Origin: Arctopsyche grandis
Lineage: Eukaryota > Arthropoda > Insecta > Trichoptera > Hydropsychidae
DNA: 64,000 nt
Direction of reading: 5' to 3'
Assembly: GCF_051622035.1 (NCBI RefSeq)
Contig: NC_135362.1
Location: forward strand, 10,109,501-10,173,500
The position numbers and the translations under genes were made by a program. A model generated the notes under the pieces. The model made no database searches, was not told the origin of the DNA, and saw only the letters and a program-made list of their open reading frames with translations. Below are positions 11,030 through 21,040 of the stretch, piece after piece. Numbering within the stretch: position 1 is the first letter of the stretch; every line of letters begins with the position of its first letter.

Positions 11030-11574
11030 AACCGCGAATACGGAATATTTGACACTCGAGTTTTCGTTAGTATGATAGTTATCGTTAGTATGATGGACTT
11101 TTTGGCTGCCAGATTTTATTTAAATTGGCACACATACAGAATAATATATAATGGGCCTCGCAGGGATGTTTTGTATTTGTAGCTTGTTCTTATTTATCGG
11201 AATAGGCTGCAGGTGCAAGACATTCCCTTATTTGTATTTTTTCTTATTTTAAATTTTAATTACTATAAAGTTTTTTATGATTTTTTTGCTTTTGCTTTTT
11301 GTTGTATCTATTAATTTTTTATTTTATCTTTTGTTTTATCCCTCTCTTATTTTATTTTATTATGTAGGCCATTGTGGTGCATTAGGTTCTTCCTGTAATG
11401 CCACAATGGTCAAAAAAACGTTAAATAAATAAATATAAACAAGAAAGTAGTAAAGTGAGACAAAAAAAAAAAATACAAATAAAAATATTTAATATTCCAT
11501 GTACAGTGAGCACCACATGGTAATATAATAACATGGTAGATGTTCCGTTATAGAGATTTTAGTGACTTTTGTGA
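11030..11574. mobile_element. Second copy of the 121-bp MITE, split by a retroelement
   Basis: The left half (about 11030-11113) matches the 18-138 element through GACACTCGAGTTTTCGTTAGTA, with an internal duplication, up to GCTGCCAGA. The right half resumes at 11541 with TGTTCCGTTATAGAGATTTT. In the intact copy these two parts are contiguous, so 11114-11540 is an insertion. Confidence 0.75.
11114..11540 (+). mobile_element. 5'-truncated LINE-type 3' end inserted in a MITE
   Basis: Non-coding. It contains GGCCTCGCAGGGATGTTT and GCAAGACATTCCC, then T-rich sequence, then a stem-loop (CCATTGTGGTGCATTA at 11369-11384 with TAATGCCACAATGG at 11396-11409), then an (AAAT)n tail. The same order recurs on the minus strand at 48300-48590, and the stem-loop plus tail at 42215-42290. 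This layout is that of non-LTR retrotransposon 3' ends. AGA on both sides may be a short target duplication. Confidence 0.65.
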
Positions 11575-11924
11575 CCACTTATCACCGAACCGAAATTAAC
11601 AATAGCGTCCTTTTTTATGACCAATGCACCAATGGCATTTATTTTTTATAAATTATTATAATATTAATAATTTAACAAACCTTTTACTTAAAGATTAAAA
11701 TTTAATCTCTTTTATAACTTCAATATAATACTCTTTATAAGTTATCTAAGTAATCTAACCAAATTATAAAAACCAGCGAGTATTCGGTAAAAATAGTTTT
11801 GAAACTATTTTTGCGATTTAAAAATGGCGTGGATGTAAAAAATTGGTCATAACGCGGCAGTGTCGACGCAATGTCGGCGTCGGTAGTGGGAGTGTGTGAG
11901 TGGGGGAGCAGGTAAATTGGTCGA

Positions 11925-12060
11925 ATGCAATACACCTAAATCAATTCACCTAATGCAATTCCACTAATGACGCTTTTACCGAAAATCTATTGACCTAATG
12001 GTAAATTCACCTAATATCTTTATACCGAATGACACATTCACCTAATTTCGAGTTTCAAAC
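11925..12060. repeat. Degenerate CACCTAAT repeat, left copy of an inverted pair
   Basis: Spaced repeats of the type AATTCACCTAAT, GACCTAATGG and ACCGAATGAC, about 16-25 bp apart, e.g. TCAATTCACCTAATGCAATT. The inverse of the same string family lies at 17095-17218 just upstream of nemo. The origin is unknown; possibly remnants of transposon ends or a diverged minisatellite. Confidence 0.7.
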
Positions 12061-15000
12061 CAGCAGTAGCCGAGTTTCAAACCAATAGTAGTAAATTTTA
12101 TTATTTAGTAATTTTTCGACGCGATATCAATAGATGGCGTAGTAACATAGACAGATAAATGTTATAACATTTCTTTGCAAATAGCCCTTAAACTCTATAT
12201 ACACCATATTGCGCCCGACAGAAGATTTAAAAAGCATTTCCCACCTAATGGCGAGTGAACTAAATTAAGGACATTGAAAAAATTAATTGCTTTTGTAGCT
12301 TTGTATTATCTTTTGCTATATATACTATACTATATTATATAGCAAACATTGTACATATTTACAATAAAATTTATGATAAAACAAAGTAATAAAAAGGAAT
12401 CAAAAAAGATATACAGATTTTTTTTATTGTACATATATTAAAATTGGCTTTCCAATCATCAATATTAAAAGAAGGTGAGAAGAAAACGCATGTATAATAG
12501 ACAGACTAGTACAATTTCTACGATTGATACAATTTCCATAATAAATAATTAATAATTTTAAATATACGTAATAAATATAAATTATGATGAATACATAACA
12601 AATATAAATCAGTTAGTAATTTATACGTAGATTGCAAAACACAATGAAATATAAACAATAATAGCAAGACAAGAAACAAGCAATACAATAAATAATAAAT
12701 AATTTATTAATCAAGTTACAGAAATAAACCAATTTATAATAAACATTTTCATATAATAAAAACTCACGAGTGGTATTACAGATGGTCAACTTATTACAGA
12801 CAACACAGAACACATATATTCTTTTCAATATATGAATAATCAATATGTAAAACAACTAACGTTAAAGAAAATTGACTATTGTATCAAGTCATGTAATAAA
12901 AATACTCTTGTGTGAAGCTATAGAAGTTTTTTACAAAAAATTTGGTACGTATATAAACGAAAAGACGTTTGCTAATTTCAATGACCATCTCTTCTCCACC
13001 GATCATGGTATTTGGTTGTTCTATTAGTGACACCACACAGACCCTAAGTAAATAATGATTTCAATCAATAACTGTAGCTTGTGACATGTCTAATTGTTTC
13101 GCACAAAATTTAATGCTTATCAGCTCATTCACACAGCGATAAATAAAATTTAACATTGGAAAGAGTTTAAAAATTTGAAGCCGCATATTTTTTCGAAATC
13201 CTTTTTTAGTTCAGAATTTAATATCACATTTATAATTGGGTTTCAAGCGTGGAGCTAGGATTCTAAACGTACATTAAATCCAAATTTCAGTTCTAAATAT
13301 ACTAGAACGAAAAATTTAAAAATAGCATAGTATAAGTAATATTTATCAATAAATTATGGAATTCAGCATTTTTAATCTTGACATATTCTCTAACGCAGAT
13401 TGCCTCCCTGCGACGATAACTGTGAACGAAACAGCTCCCATATCAAATTTTGCTAACACAAATGTGATACTGTTCCATTAGTTGTCGCATAAATCTACTA
13501 ACAACAAATTTAGGATATTCTTGGCTCGATGAGTAGGACCAACGGGTCCTCAGTAGTTTCCACAGTTATTCCAACCCTTTCCTCTTCAGAAATAGTTTTC
13601 CAATGTCTAAAAAAAAAAATCATTACCTTAATTGATCCCATGTTATCAAAACTTAATAAATAAAATAAGTAGGGTGAAATTGATTATATTGAGTAATGAA
13701 ATGTTTCGTGCTATTCTAAGATAATGTGATTGCAATTGCGAAATATAACTTCACTTAAATCATACGTGTACTTCATATTAATGGTTGTGGTTGGTGAGAA
13801 CAACTGCGGGAAAGCTTTGCTAGCGTTTAATTATTACATTAAATAAAATAGTGAATTTGGCATTTTTCTAAAGTACAATATTCTAAATGAATTATTACTG
13901 GTATGAATTATTTCAAGTTTTATGGAGTGATTTGGCATACAATATAACTGTATATATGAAAGTATTGAATTTTGACATGTTACATTTCAGCACAAATAAA
14001 AGTTGCATATTATATATTTTCTTGAAATGTTCATTATGAGTATAACAAAAGTACATTTAAATGATAAAAAAGAGCCTCGTAAAAAAGGCTTCATTTTGAC
14101 TATAGAACAAATGTACTACTTTTGCCGTGCAGAATCAACGAGACTTGAGTATGCATTGCAAAAAATATTTTGATTTTTCAATGGAGAAGTTATCTGAATA
14201 CCAAAATCCGACATTTTGAGCAATCCAGATGTTAGGGTTTTTTGCAGACACGGGTTGTCCCTTATATTTAGATATGAATTTCTCTAGTCCACCGTATTCG
14301 ATTTCCTGGTCTTCTTTTAAGTACTTTTACAACATTTTCACTGTTCTGGTAGGATAAACAATCTGCAGTATTATTAATGGTATCTGCATCTAAAACAATA
14401 CAGCATTATAAATAATTGTACTAGTTCAAGAACGTATTATTTACACAGTTTCATTATGATTTTATTGATGTGAATAATTTATCTCCTGAGTGATATCACA
14501 TTCATAATAATATAACATCATCAGTGATTATAATTACTTATAGCTAATGATGATAGAGTATGAACTAAAATATGAATAGAATGAAAAATCAGTCCCACCG
14601 TATCTAAAGTGGGAGGTATAATTAATTCAACATTCGTGTACATATTTTGATTGGCCAGTATCGCAATATCCTGGGCCCTGGGAAAATTAATTCTGGGTCC
14701 TATGACAAATTAAAAAAAAAGATCTTAAAAATATATTTTAATGAGTTAAAAATCTATCAGAAATATTATAAAAGTACCTATATGTTAGTTGCTATTTTTT
14801 AATTTAAGATGTCGGCTGCTCTGCTGTCCCTTTCTCCTTCGTAGTGTGCGTGGGATGCGTGATGTGGAAAAAAGGGAGGAAATTGTAAACCAATGAAAAC
14901 AGGGCGTAAATCTGTTTATGTATTGCGACTGTATTTTGTATAAGTTATACAGAGATCAAGCAGAGCAACCGAGGAAAGGGGGGGAGTAAACAAAGAAAGC
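12061..15000. other. AT-rich intergenic stretch, nothing recognised
   Basis: I see no conserved coding sequence, RNA gene or repeat with a partner in the window. Around 13385-13570 the composition is less AT-rich and contains ACCAACGGGTCC near 13545, possibly an old transposon fragment. No call is made. Confidence 0.4.
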
Positions 15001-15317
15001 AGAAAGCACGCGTGCCTTTTGAGGTTAGCCACGCGTAGCTGGCTACGAGTTGTTGAGTAGCTGCCTTCTGGACGACAACTGAGACAGACCCTCTGATGCT
15101 TCCTCTGGCGCACACCGCTATACTGGCGATACTGGAGCTGGTCGCTGGTCTCCAAGTATCGTCACAACCCATCACCAGTGGCCGAGCTGGTGATTTCGGT
15201 GGCGACAAAAACTACGTGTTTATGCCGAAGCCGTTGGCGCGCGACTGTCAGTCAGTCTGGGGTGGCCAGCACAAAAATATATCGGACAAATCGTGGAAAA
15301 TTCTCGAGAAAGTATAA
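15001..15317 (+). other. GC-richer island with a small ORF upstream of nemo
   Basis: The G+C content rises clearly above the surrounding sequence. A 73-codon plus-strand ORF (15096-15317, ATG start) has no family I recognise, and minus-strand frames are also open. It could be an untranslated first exon or promoter of nemo, about 2 kb upstream of the nemo start, but no splice link can be proven. Confidence 0.25.
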
Positions 15318-15424
15318 TTTTTTTTTTTTAATATAGTGAATTGATTTTTTAGCATATAAAATCGACAACATCAAAAGGACACAAACACTACATATGTATA
15401 TCATATCAGGGGTTTATAACTTTT

Positions 15425-15770
15425 CATGGTTATTGTGTAGTGAAAAGACTGATTAGCTTTAATACTATTGCATAAATCGCCACCCCATGAGTTTTTTTTA
15501 TATTTTAAATATTTGTATACGAGACCAATGATTAAATACTGTGTTTTCGTTGAATTCCGAATTGATATGTTGTTTTGAATTGTTGTTATTGTGGAATGAA
15601 TTGTTATGTAATGACTGCCACTTAAAATCAAGTTTTGCAAGTGATGTGTCACCGCTCATGGTTATTGTGTAGTGAAAAGACTGCCAATAAATCACCACAC
15701 CATGAGTTTTTTTATATTTTAAATATTTGTATACCAGACCATTCATTAAATACTGTGTTTTCGTGTTTAT
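15425..15770. repeat. Direct duplication, unit spacing 232 bp
   Basis: CATGGTTATTGTGTAGTGAA begins at 15425 and again at 15657. Each is followed by an imperfect match through CCATGAGTTTTTTT, TATTTTAAATATTTGTATAC and AAATACTGTGTTTTCG. The second unit lacks about 12 bp. A simple tandem duplication with later divergence; no coding role seen. Confidence 0.85.
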
Positions 15771-17094
15771 TAATATTTGTCATAACTATTGTGTATTAAA
15801 AAAATTTCAAAAGACTCTATTTCTTTCAATTTAAAAAATTTTACTGTGTACTTTTTATTCCCATTATTTAAATAATTAATATATATTTACTTTTTCTTTA
15901 TAATTTTTAACTTCAGCAAGTGGAGACTCTTGTCTTCTACAATCTAAGACGAATTGTCGCCGGAAGATAAAGAGTGATATATATTTTCTAGTTTATTTCC
16001 GTTCGATTTCTTGTTTGAAAATAGATTTGAAATGTTGTTCAGTAAAACTCAAAGATTGTTAATGATAACAATGCCAGCTGTTCTCTAGAGTAAGTATCAA
16101 ATGAAACACAATGTTTCCACAAATCTTTGACTTTTTCTAGTGTTCGGGTAAAAAGTATATATCTATATAAGAAAAATATTAACAGAGTACATATGTATAG
16201 TAAAAGTGTATTTACCTGTTGTAATATATTCTGATTAGTCACAATATGTTTCATCTATCCCATATATAATAATTATTTCATATGACAATGGATTTAAAAT
16301 ATGACTTATCGGAATTAGTCGATATGTAAAATGGTAAGTGTTCATCGTATGACATTTCTTCGCTGAATTCCGTTTCTTCTATCTACTTAATGAATATGAT
16401 TTATAGAACCTAGGCTTTCAATGAATGTAACACAGTATTGCTTATCACTTAATAAAACGGCACTTGACTTGCAATTCGAGTCGGCATGACACTATCAACT
16501 ATTAGTTTAATGTGAGTATCCAATAGTTTCGAAAAAATCAGCAGCATCGGCAGCAGCAGTCGCATCATTTTTGAGATTTGTATGTAATAAAAGGCTCGTT
16601 TCCGGTTTATAAAACTTATTGATTATTTATTATTTATGTAATATTAATTGAAGGACTATATTTTTTCGATAAGAGTAGACATTTAATTAATAAGTCCAAA
16701 AAATAGTGTAAGTTCGAGCGTACAAGTTAATACAAGTTATAGATATAAAATTTCAGTTCGATACACGGTCTAGGATATATAATAATTCAATAAAATAATG
16801 CTACTTCCGGCAGATTTGAAAATGAAAAAAAAAATTATAGCGCAACGATTAAAATTTTATTACACAGTAAAAAGTTTCAGTGTTTCAGTTTCAAAGATAT
16901 TTAATGGTGTTTGAATTATTACTAAAATACACAGCCAAACACGCACATTTTTTAAAAACAGTGATCGACTTCATCTATTAATAAAATATAAATTTTAAAA
17001 TACAACTTAATATTTTATTTTGTTTTAAATAATCTTGAAATTATCAATGCAAAAGTGCCATCTATCCGTCAACGTAAAACAACCTTCATTCGAT
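15771..17094. other. AT-rich upstream flank of nemo, nothing specific
   Basis: No repeat partner, ORF of interest or RNA gene was recognised. It probably contains regulatory DNA or upstream untranslated exons of nemo, but I cannot point to a specific site. Confidence 0.35.
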
Positions 17095-17218
17095 CAATTT
17101 GTATTAGGTAAACTGCAGTTAGGTATGTATGACATTAGGTATGGTCGTCGTTCGGTATGTTGATATTCGACCAACTCGCTTAGGTATACTCGAATTAGGT
17201 GAATTGCATTAGGCGAAC
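17095..17218. repeat. Degenerate ATTAGGTGAATT repeat, right copy of an inverted pair
   Basis: Contains ATTAGGTGAATTGCATTAGG and several spaced TTAGGTA blocks, the inverse of the family at 11925-12060. It ends abruptly where the GC-rich nemo 5' exon begins (about 17219). Confidence 0.7.
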
Positions 17219-17384
17219 TTACAGTGAATCGTGAGTGGAGGGGAGGAAAGTTTGAGTGGAGGGGAGGCGAAGCGAACCAGCGAGCAGCGCGGCAGTCGGT
17301 TGCGGTCGGTGGTCGCGCGCGCGCTTCTTTCCGCGGTTCGGTCCCTGAGCGACAGTGGCAGTTGCAGTGGCAGGTGGCGTCACG

Positions 17385-17396
17385 ATGGCGAGTTGA
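17385..17396 (+). promoter_or_regulatory. Minimal upstream ORF in the nemo leader (Met-Ala-Ser-stop)
   Basis: ATGGCGAGTTGA starts 23 bases before the presumed nemo ATG and stops 11 bases before it, in another frame. It echoes the true start, which also reads ATGGCGAGC. Short upstream ORFs can lower translation of the main frame, but an effect here is inference. Confidence 0.5.
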
Positions 17397-17407
17397 CTGG
17401 TTTGCGC

Positions 17408-18000
17408 ATGGCGAGCGTGGGCGGCCCCGCGCGCCACTCGCGCGTCTCCATGTCGGTGTCCATGTCGCTGGTGCAGAGCGGCGGAGTAGCGGGAGTCGGG
17501 ATGGGAGTCGGAGGGGTGGGGGTGGGGGCGGGGGGTGGCGCGGCCAACAACAACCCCGTCGGCAACTCCAACTCCAGCGCCAGCTCGGTCGCCAACGCCA
17601 ACTCCAACTCCAACTCCAACTCCAACTCCAACTCGAACTCGAACGCCAACACGAACAGCGCGAATGCGACCGCGCCCGCCTCCAACGCCAACTCTAACTC
17701 CAACTACTCCAACTACCCCACCAGCAACGACTCGCACCAGCCGCACCACCACCAGCCGCATCAGCCGCATCAGCTGGCGCAGCCCCAGCAGCCGCAGCAG
17801 CACCACCACCATCACCAGCAGCACCACCATCATCCCCAGGCCCAGGCACAACCCCAGGCCCAGGCCCAGCCCCAACCTCAACCCCAGCCTCAGCCGCAGC
17901 CGCAGCCCCAGCCGCAGCCCCACACGCCGCATCATCATCAGCAGCCGCACGCCCTCCAACCGGATCGCCCCATCGGCTACGGAGCCTTCGGTGTCGTATG
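17408..18000 (+). CDS. nmo: Nemo/NLK MAP kinase, first coding exon (partial gene)
   Basis: Nemo-like kinase is a nuclear proline-directed serine/threonine kinase that acts in Wnt, BMP and planar polarity signalling. This exon encodes 197 residues plus two bases. From the N terminus: a Ser/Val/Gly-rich segment (1-45), an Asn-Ser repeat region (47-103), a His/Gln/Pro-rich region (109-182), then ALQPDRPIGYGAFGVV, the invariant NLK entry into the kinase domain with the ATP-binding glycine loop. The exon ends TATG|GTATGT inside the Trp codon of the GVVW motif. ATG 17408 is the first in-frame ATG after a stop at 17225. The His/Gln-rich leader is typical of NLK, although its exact make-up differs from the vertebrate Ala/His version. 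The rest of the kinase is not in the window. Confidence 0.92.
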
Positions 18001-18627
18001 GTATGTACATAACCTCATAACTTCACTCACTCGCTGTTTCGCGCATTTTTTGTTCACCCTCAAACGTCAAATTTCAAATTTTAAAACAAAAGAATTTCAT
18101 TTGTTTCAATTTTTATTTATTATTTTGCGCGTACATATTTAAAAATTGAATCAAAATGAGAATACTTATTTATATGTAAATGTATAAATGGCACACCGGA
18201 AGTGACAGTGTGATGACCGATGATTTTCCCATATGTACATATGTATAATTTAATATACAATTCACAGTTTTGTTTCGTCGACTTTAATATTTATTTTCGT
18301 ATGAAAATACTAACGGTTTTTCCGACATTTTGAAATGGGTGCGAAACACACGAAAGATTTTGTATATGGTCAATTTTATTATAAGCCTGATGTCAGCTTG
18401 CTTTCGATTTTTTCGTCTGACTTTTTTTGGTTTTAAGGATTTTACAATAATGTATGTATATTAGGATGACGCTACTTTTCGAAAGTGGCAGCGTCTTGAC
18501 TGAAAAATCTGACTTATTTATTAAATGGTCGACTTCTGATGACTTTTTATTTAATCTAAGGAATTGAGTGAAAACGAGGGAGGAAGATGAATTTTCCAAA
18601 ATTTTATGGATTCAAATCACGATATAT

Positions 18628-18842
18628 TAGGGTGAAATCACATAGTTCCCTATGTGAACGGCACGTCGTCGTGTTCTTCAAATATGGGATGCGCCGTTAT
18701 CGTTAAAATTTTACTGAAAACACTCCAGGGGGTGATTTTGGGACGGTGTGTTCTGGGCGTGCAAGGCATGCCACATTTTTTCGCATGGTTAAAAGTATCT
18801 AAAAAAAACCACGTGCCGCGTTCCTTTCTGTGTGATTTCGCC
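18628..18842 (+). mobile_element. 215-bp MITE, terminal AGGGTGAAATCACA
   Basis: TIRs: AGGGTGAAATCACATAG at the left and the inverse of AAGGGCGAAATCACACAG at the right. The interior includes TTCAAATATGGGAT, CCGTTATCG and GAAAACACTCCAG. Related sequence lies at 20945-21040 (partial, plus) and 23455-23741 (minus). Non-coding; superfamily not assigned. Confidence 0.75.
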
Positions 18843-20944
18843 CTTACTGCTTTGTAAGTTGCCTCTTTGTGCGAGTTTCAGCTTTTTTACCTCTTTACCG
18901 AGCAATGCTCGGTCTCTCGCACAATATTATATTAATAATTGCTCCACATGTTGTAATGAAATTTTATTTTAATATGTAATCCGCTAAAATACTTTTTAAA
19001 CCCGTTTCCTACAATAGTCGTGTGTGTGTGTATGATTTTCTTTTCACATATTCGTATTTTCCACCACGCGTTCGTTCATACTATCTCTCTTTTTTTTTCA
19101 TGTTAAGTCGTGGTCCGTTAGCCTTTCTTCATTACCCATTGTCATTCCGTGTTGATATTTTCAGATATTTTTATAATTATTTCCTTTATATTGTAGAAAA
19201 GCGCGTCATAATCGGTTCAGCCGTTTTCAATTTGTAAAAATTCGAAAAAAAATTCTTTTGTTTCTGTATTTTATTTATAATTTTTATTTTTATTATTAGT
19301 TGTTTTTTTTATTTAAATCACTAATGAAATTTCCGTCACCTTATATTCGAGGCACTGTAACTTTGCACGAAATGTTTTATTTTCCTAAAAAAATTTCATT
19401 ATAGCAAAGGATTTAGATTACCATCGTGTCCTAAAACCAAGCGGCTGCTAATCATGATTAAAACGTATAAAAGTACAATCATCCAGATATTTACGACCTA
19501 TCTAGTATCTGCGTCGACTCAAATATCCGTTTGTTTTCCACAGTCGATCTGAATTTCCCGCCATTTGAATTAATGAATAATTTTTTCGCCTTGTTAAATG
19601 TGAAAATGGTAAGGCATATGTATATTGTGAAATTCGGTCAACAGGAAGAGTCAATTTTGATTTTACGAGGAGTTTGAATTCTTCCGATGTTGAATTATAA
19701 AAATCTTATTCAATTTTCCGCGAGTGCGAAAGCATATGAAATTTTGTCACATCGATTGTAAACATTCGAAGTTTGCAATCTGCTCGATTCGATTCCACAT
19801 GTTATTTAATTCCGTCTGAATTTGACCGTGACCGACTAAAGATGCGTTTGTTTTGCGAAGGCTTTCGCAAATACGAAAACGTATACTAATTAACTGAACC
19901 GAACGCGTTAATTAAAGGACAGACAGCTTCGTGTGTTTGAAGAGGATTATACGAGTTGATTCTGATATACATATTTAACGATGAACATTAATTAAATCGG
20001 TCCGTGAAAACTCGACGTGTGAATATAAATTTCGAACTCGATTCAGAATTACGACATCTCCGTTATTCCGTGGATGCGTTTTTTTGTGTTACGTTGAATT
20101 ATTAAATTTGGGTCAAATTAAATTTTAATTATTCCTGCGATTCATTTCAGGCGATCGTTTTCAGCTGAAAAATAATTACAAATGTGCGTTGTTTTATGCA
20201 TGTACATATGTAAATACAGGCATTATACATGCATATACATACATATATGTATATGTATATACAATAATACAAACGCCTGCACAAAATTCATGTTGCGTGA
20301 CGTTCGTTCCCCGTTAAATGCAGTTAATTTGAGAAATGCACATGACGTGCTCGTGCACCGTGCGTTTGGGTGTCTTATCGAAATTATAACACTGTAGATT
20401 ATCGGTTGAATCGTTGAAATATATGTAAAAATCCTATTAATATTTATGAAAAGAAAATGAGAGATAATACATGTTTATATGTTGTGTATAAAGTGTGTGG
20501 TTTTTTTGTAAAATTCGGCAATCGTTGTATTTGACTGCGTTTTTTTACAACCGAACGTATAGAAATCATCATCATTATTGATTGATAGAGATATCTCCGA
20601 AACGCTTCAATTTGCCTTTGTTTTGGGCAACTCCCACCCATCTCATCACACACATTTTTTACTTACCTCCTTTATTTCTAATTTAATCCACCCATTTCAT
20701 TTGTGCTCTACTTGCACCCTTTTACATTCTCTCGGGTACCGTTCAAGCACTTCTTTCCTCCATCTAGCTGTGTGACCCGCCCATTGCCATTTCAATCTCT
20801 TTATAGTAAGAACACACTGAAAAGTGCGGCACGGAATGCACTCGTGGTGCCAGCTGTGATAGGCGTATCTTCATGCAATTGTTAATTCGTATGCGGTTAT
20901 TAATTCGACAAGTTTCTCCATAATTCTTTAACTTTTCTTCTACA

Positions 20945-21040
20945 TTTCTTCAAATATGGAAATCACCGTTCGATCACTGTCCAAACTATGCCAATACAAG
21001 GATAAAAAGTCACCGAAAACGCTCCAGAAGGTGGGTTTTG
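20945..21040 (+). mobile_element. Partial copy of the AGGGYGAAATCACA MITE
   Basis: Matches the interior of the family: TTCTTCAAATATGG, then a CACCGTTCGATCACT stretch, then CACCGAAAACGCTCCAGA. Both terminal inverted repeats are missing or unrecognisable. Confidence 0.6.

Noticed and set aside
12613..12855. 80-codon minus-strand hydrophobic ORF
   Set aside because: AT-rich composition alone yields Tyr/Ile/Leu/Phe-rich frames. No signal peptide plus conserved motif combination was seen.
17219..18010. Long minus-strand ORF (263 codons) antisense to the nemo exon
   Set aside because: It mirrors the low-complexity repeats of the sense exon, giving Leu/Arg and Val/Gly runs. The sense frame ends in the diagnostic NLK glycine loop.
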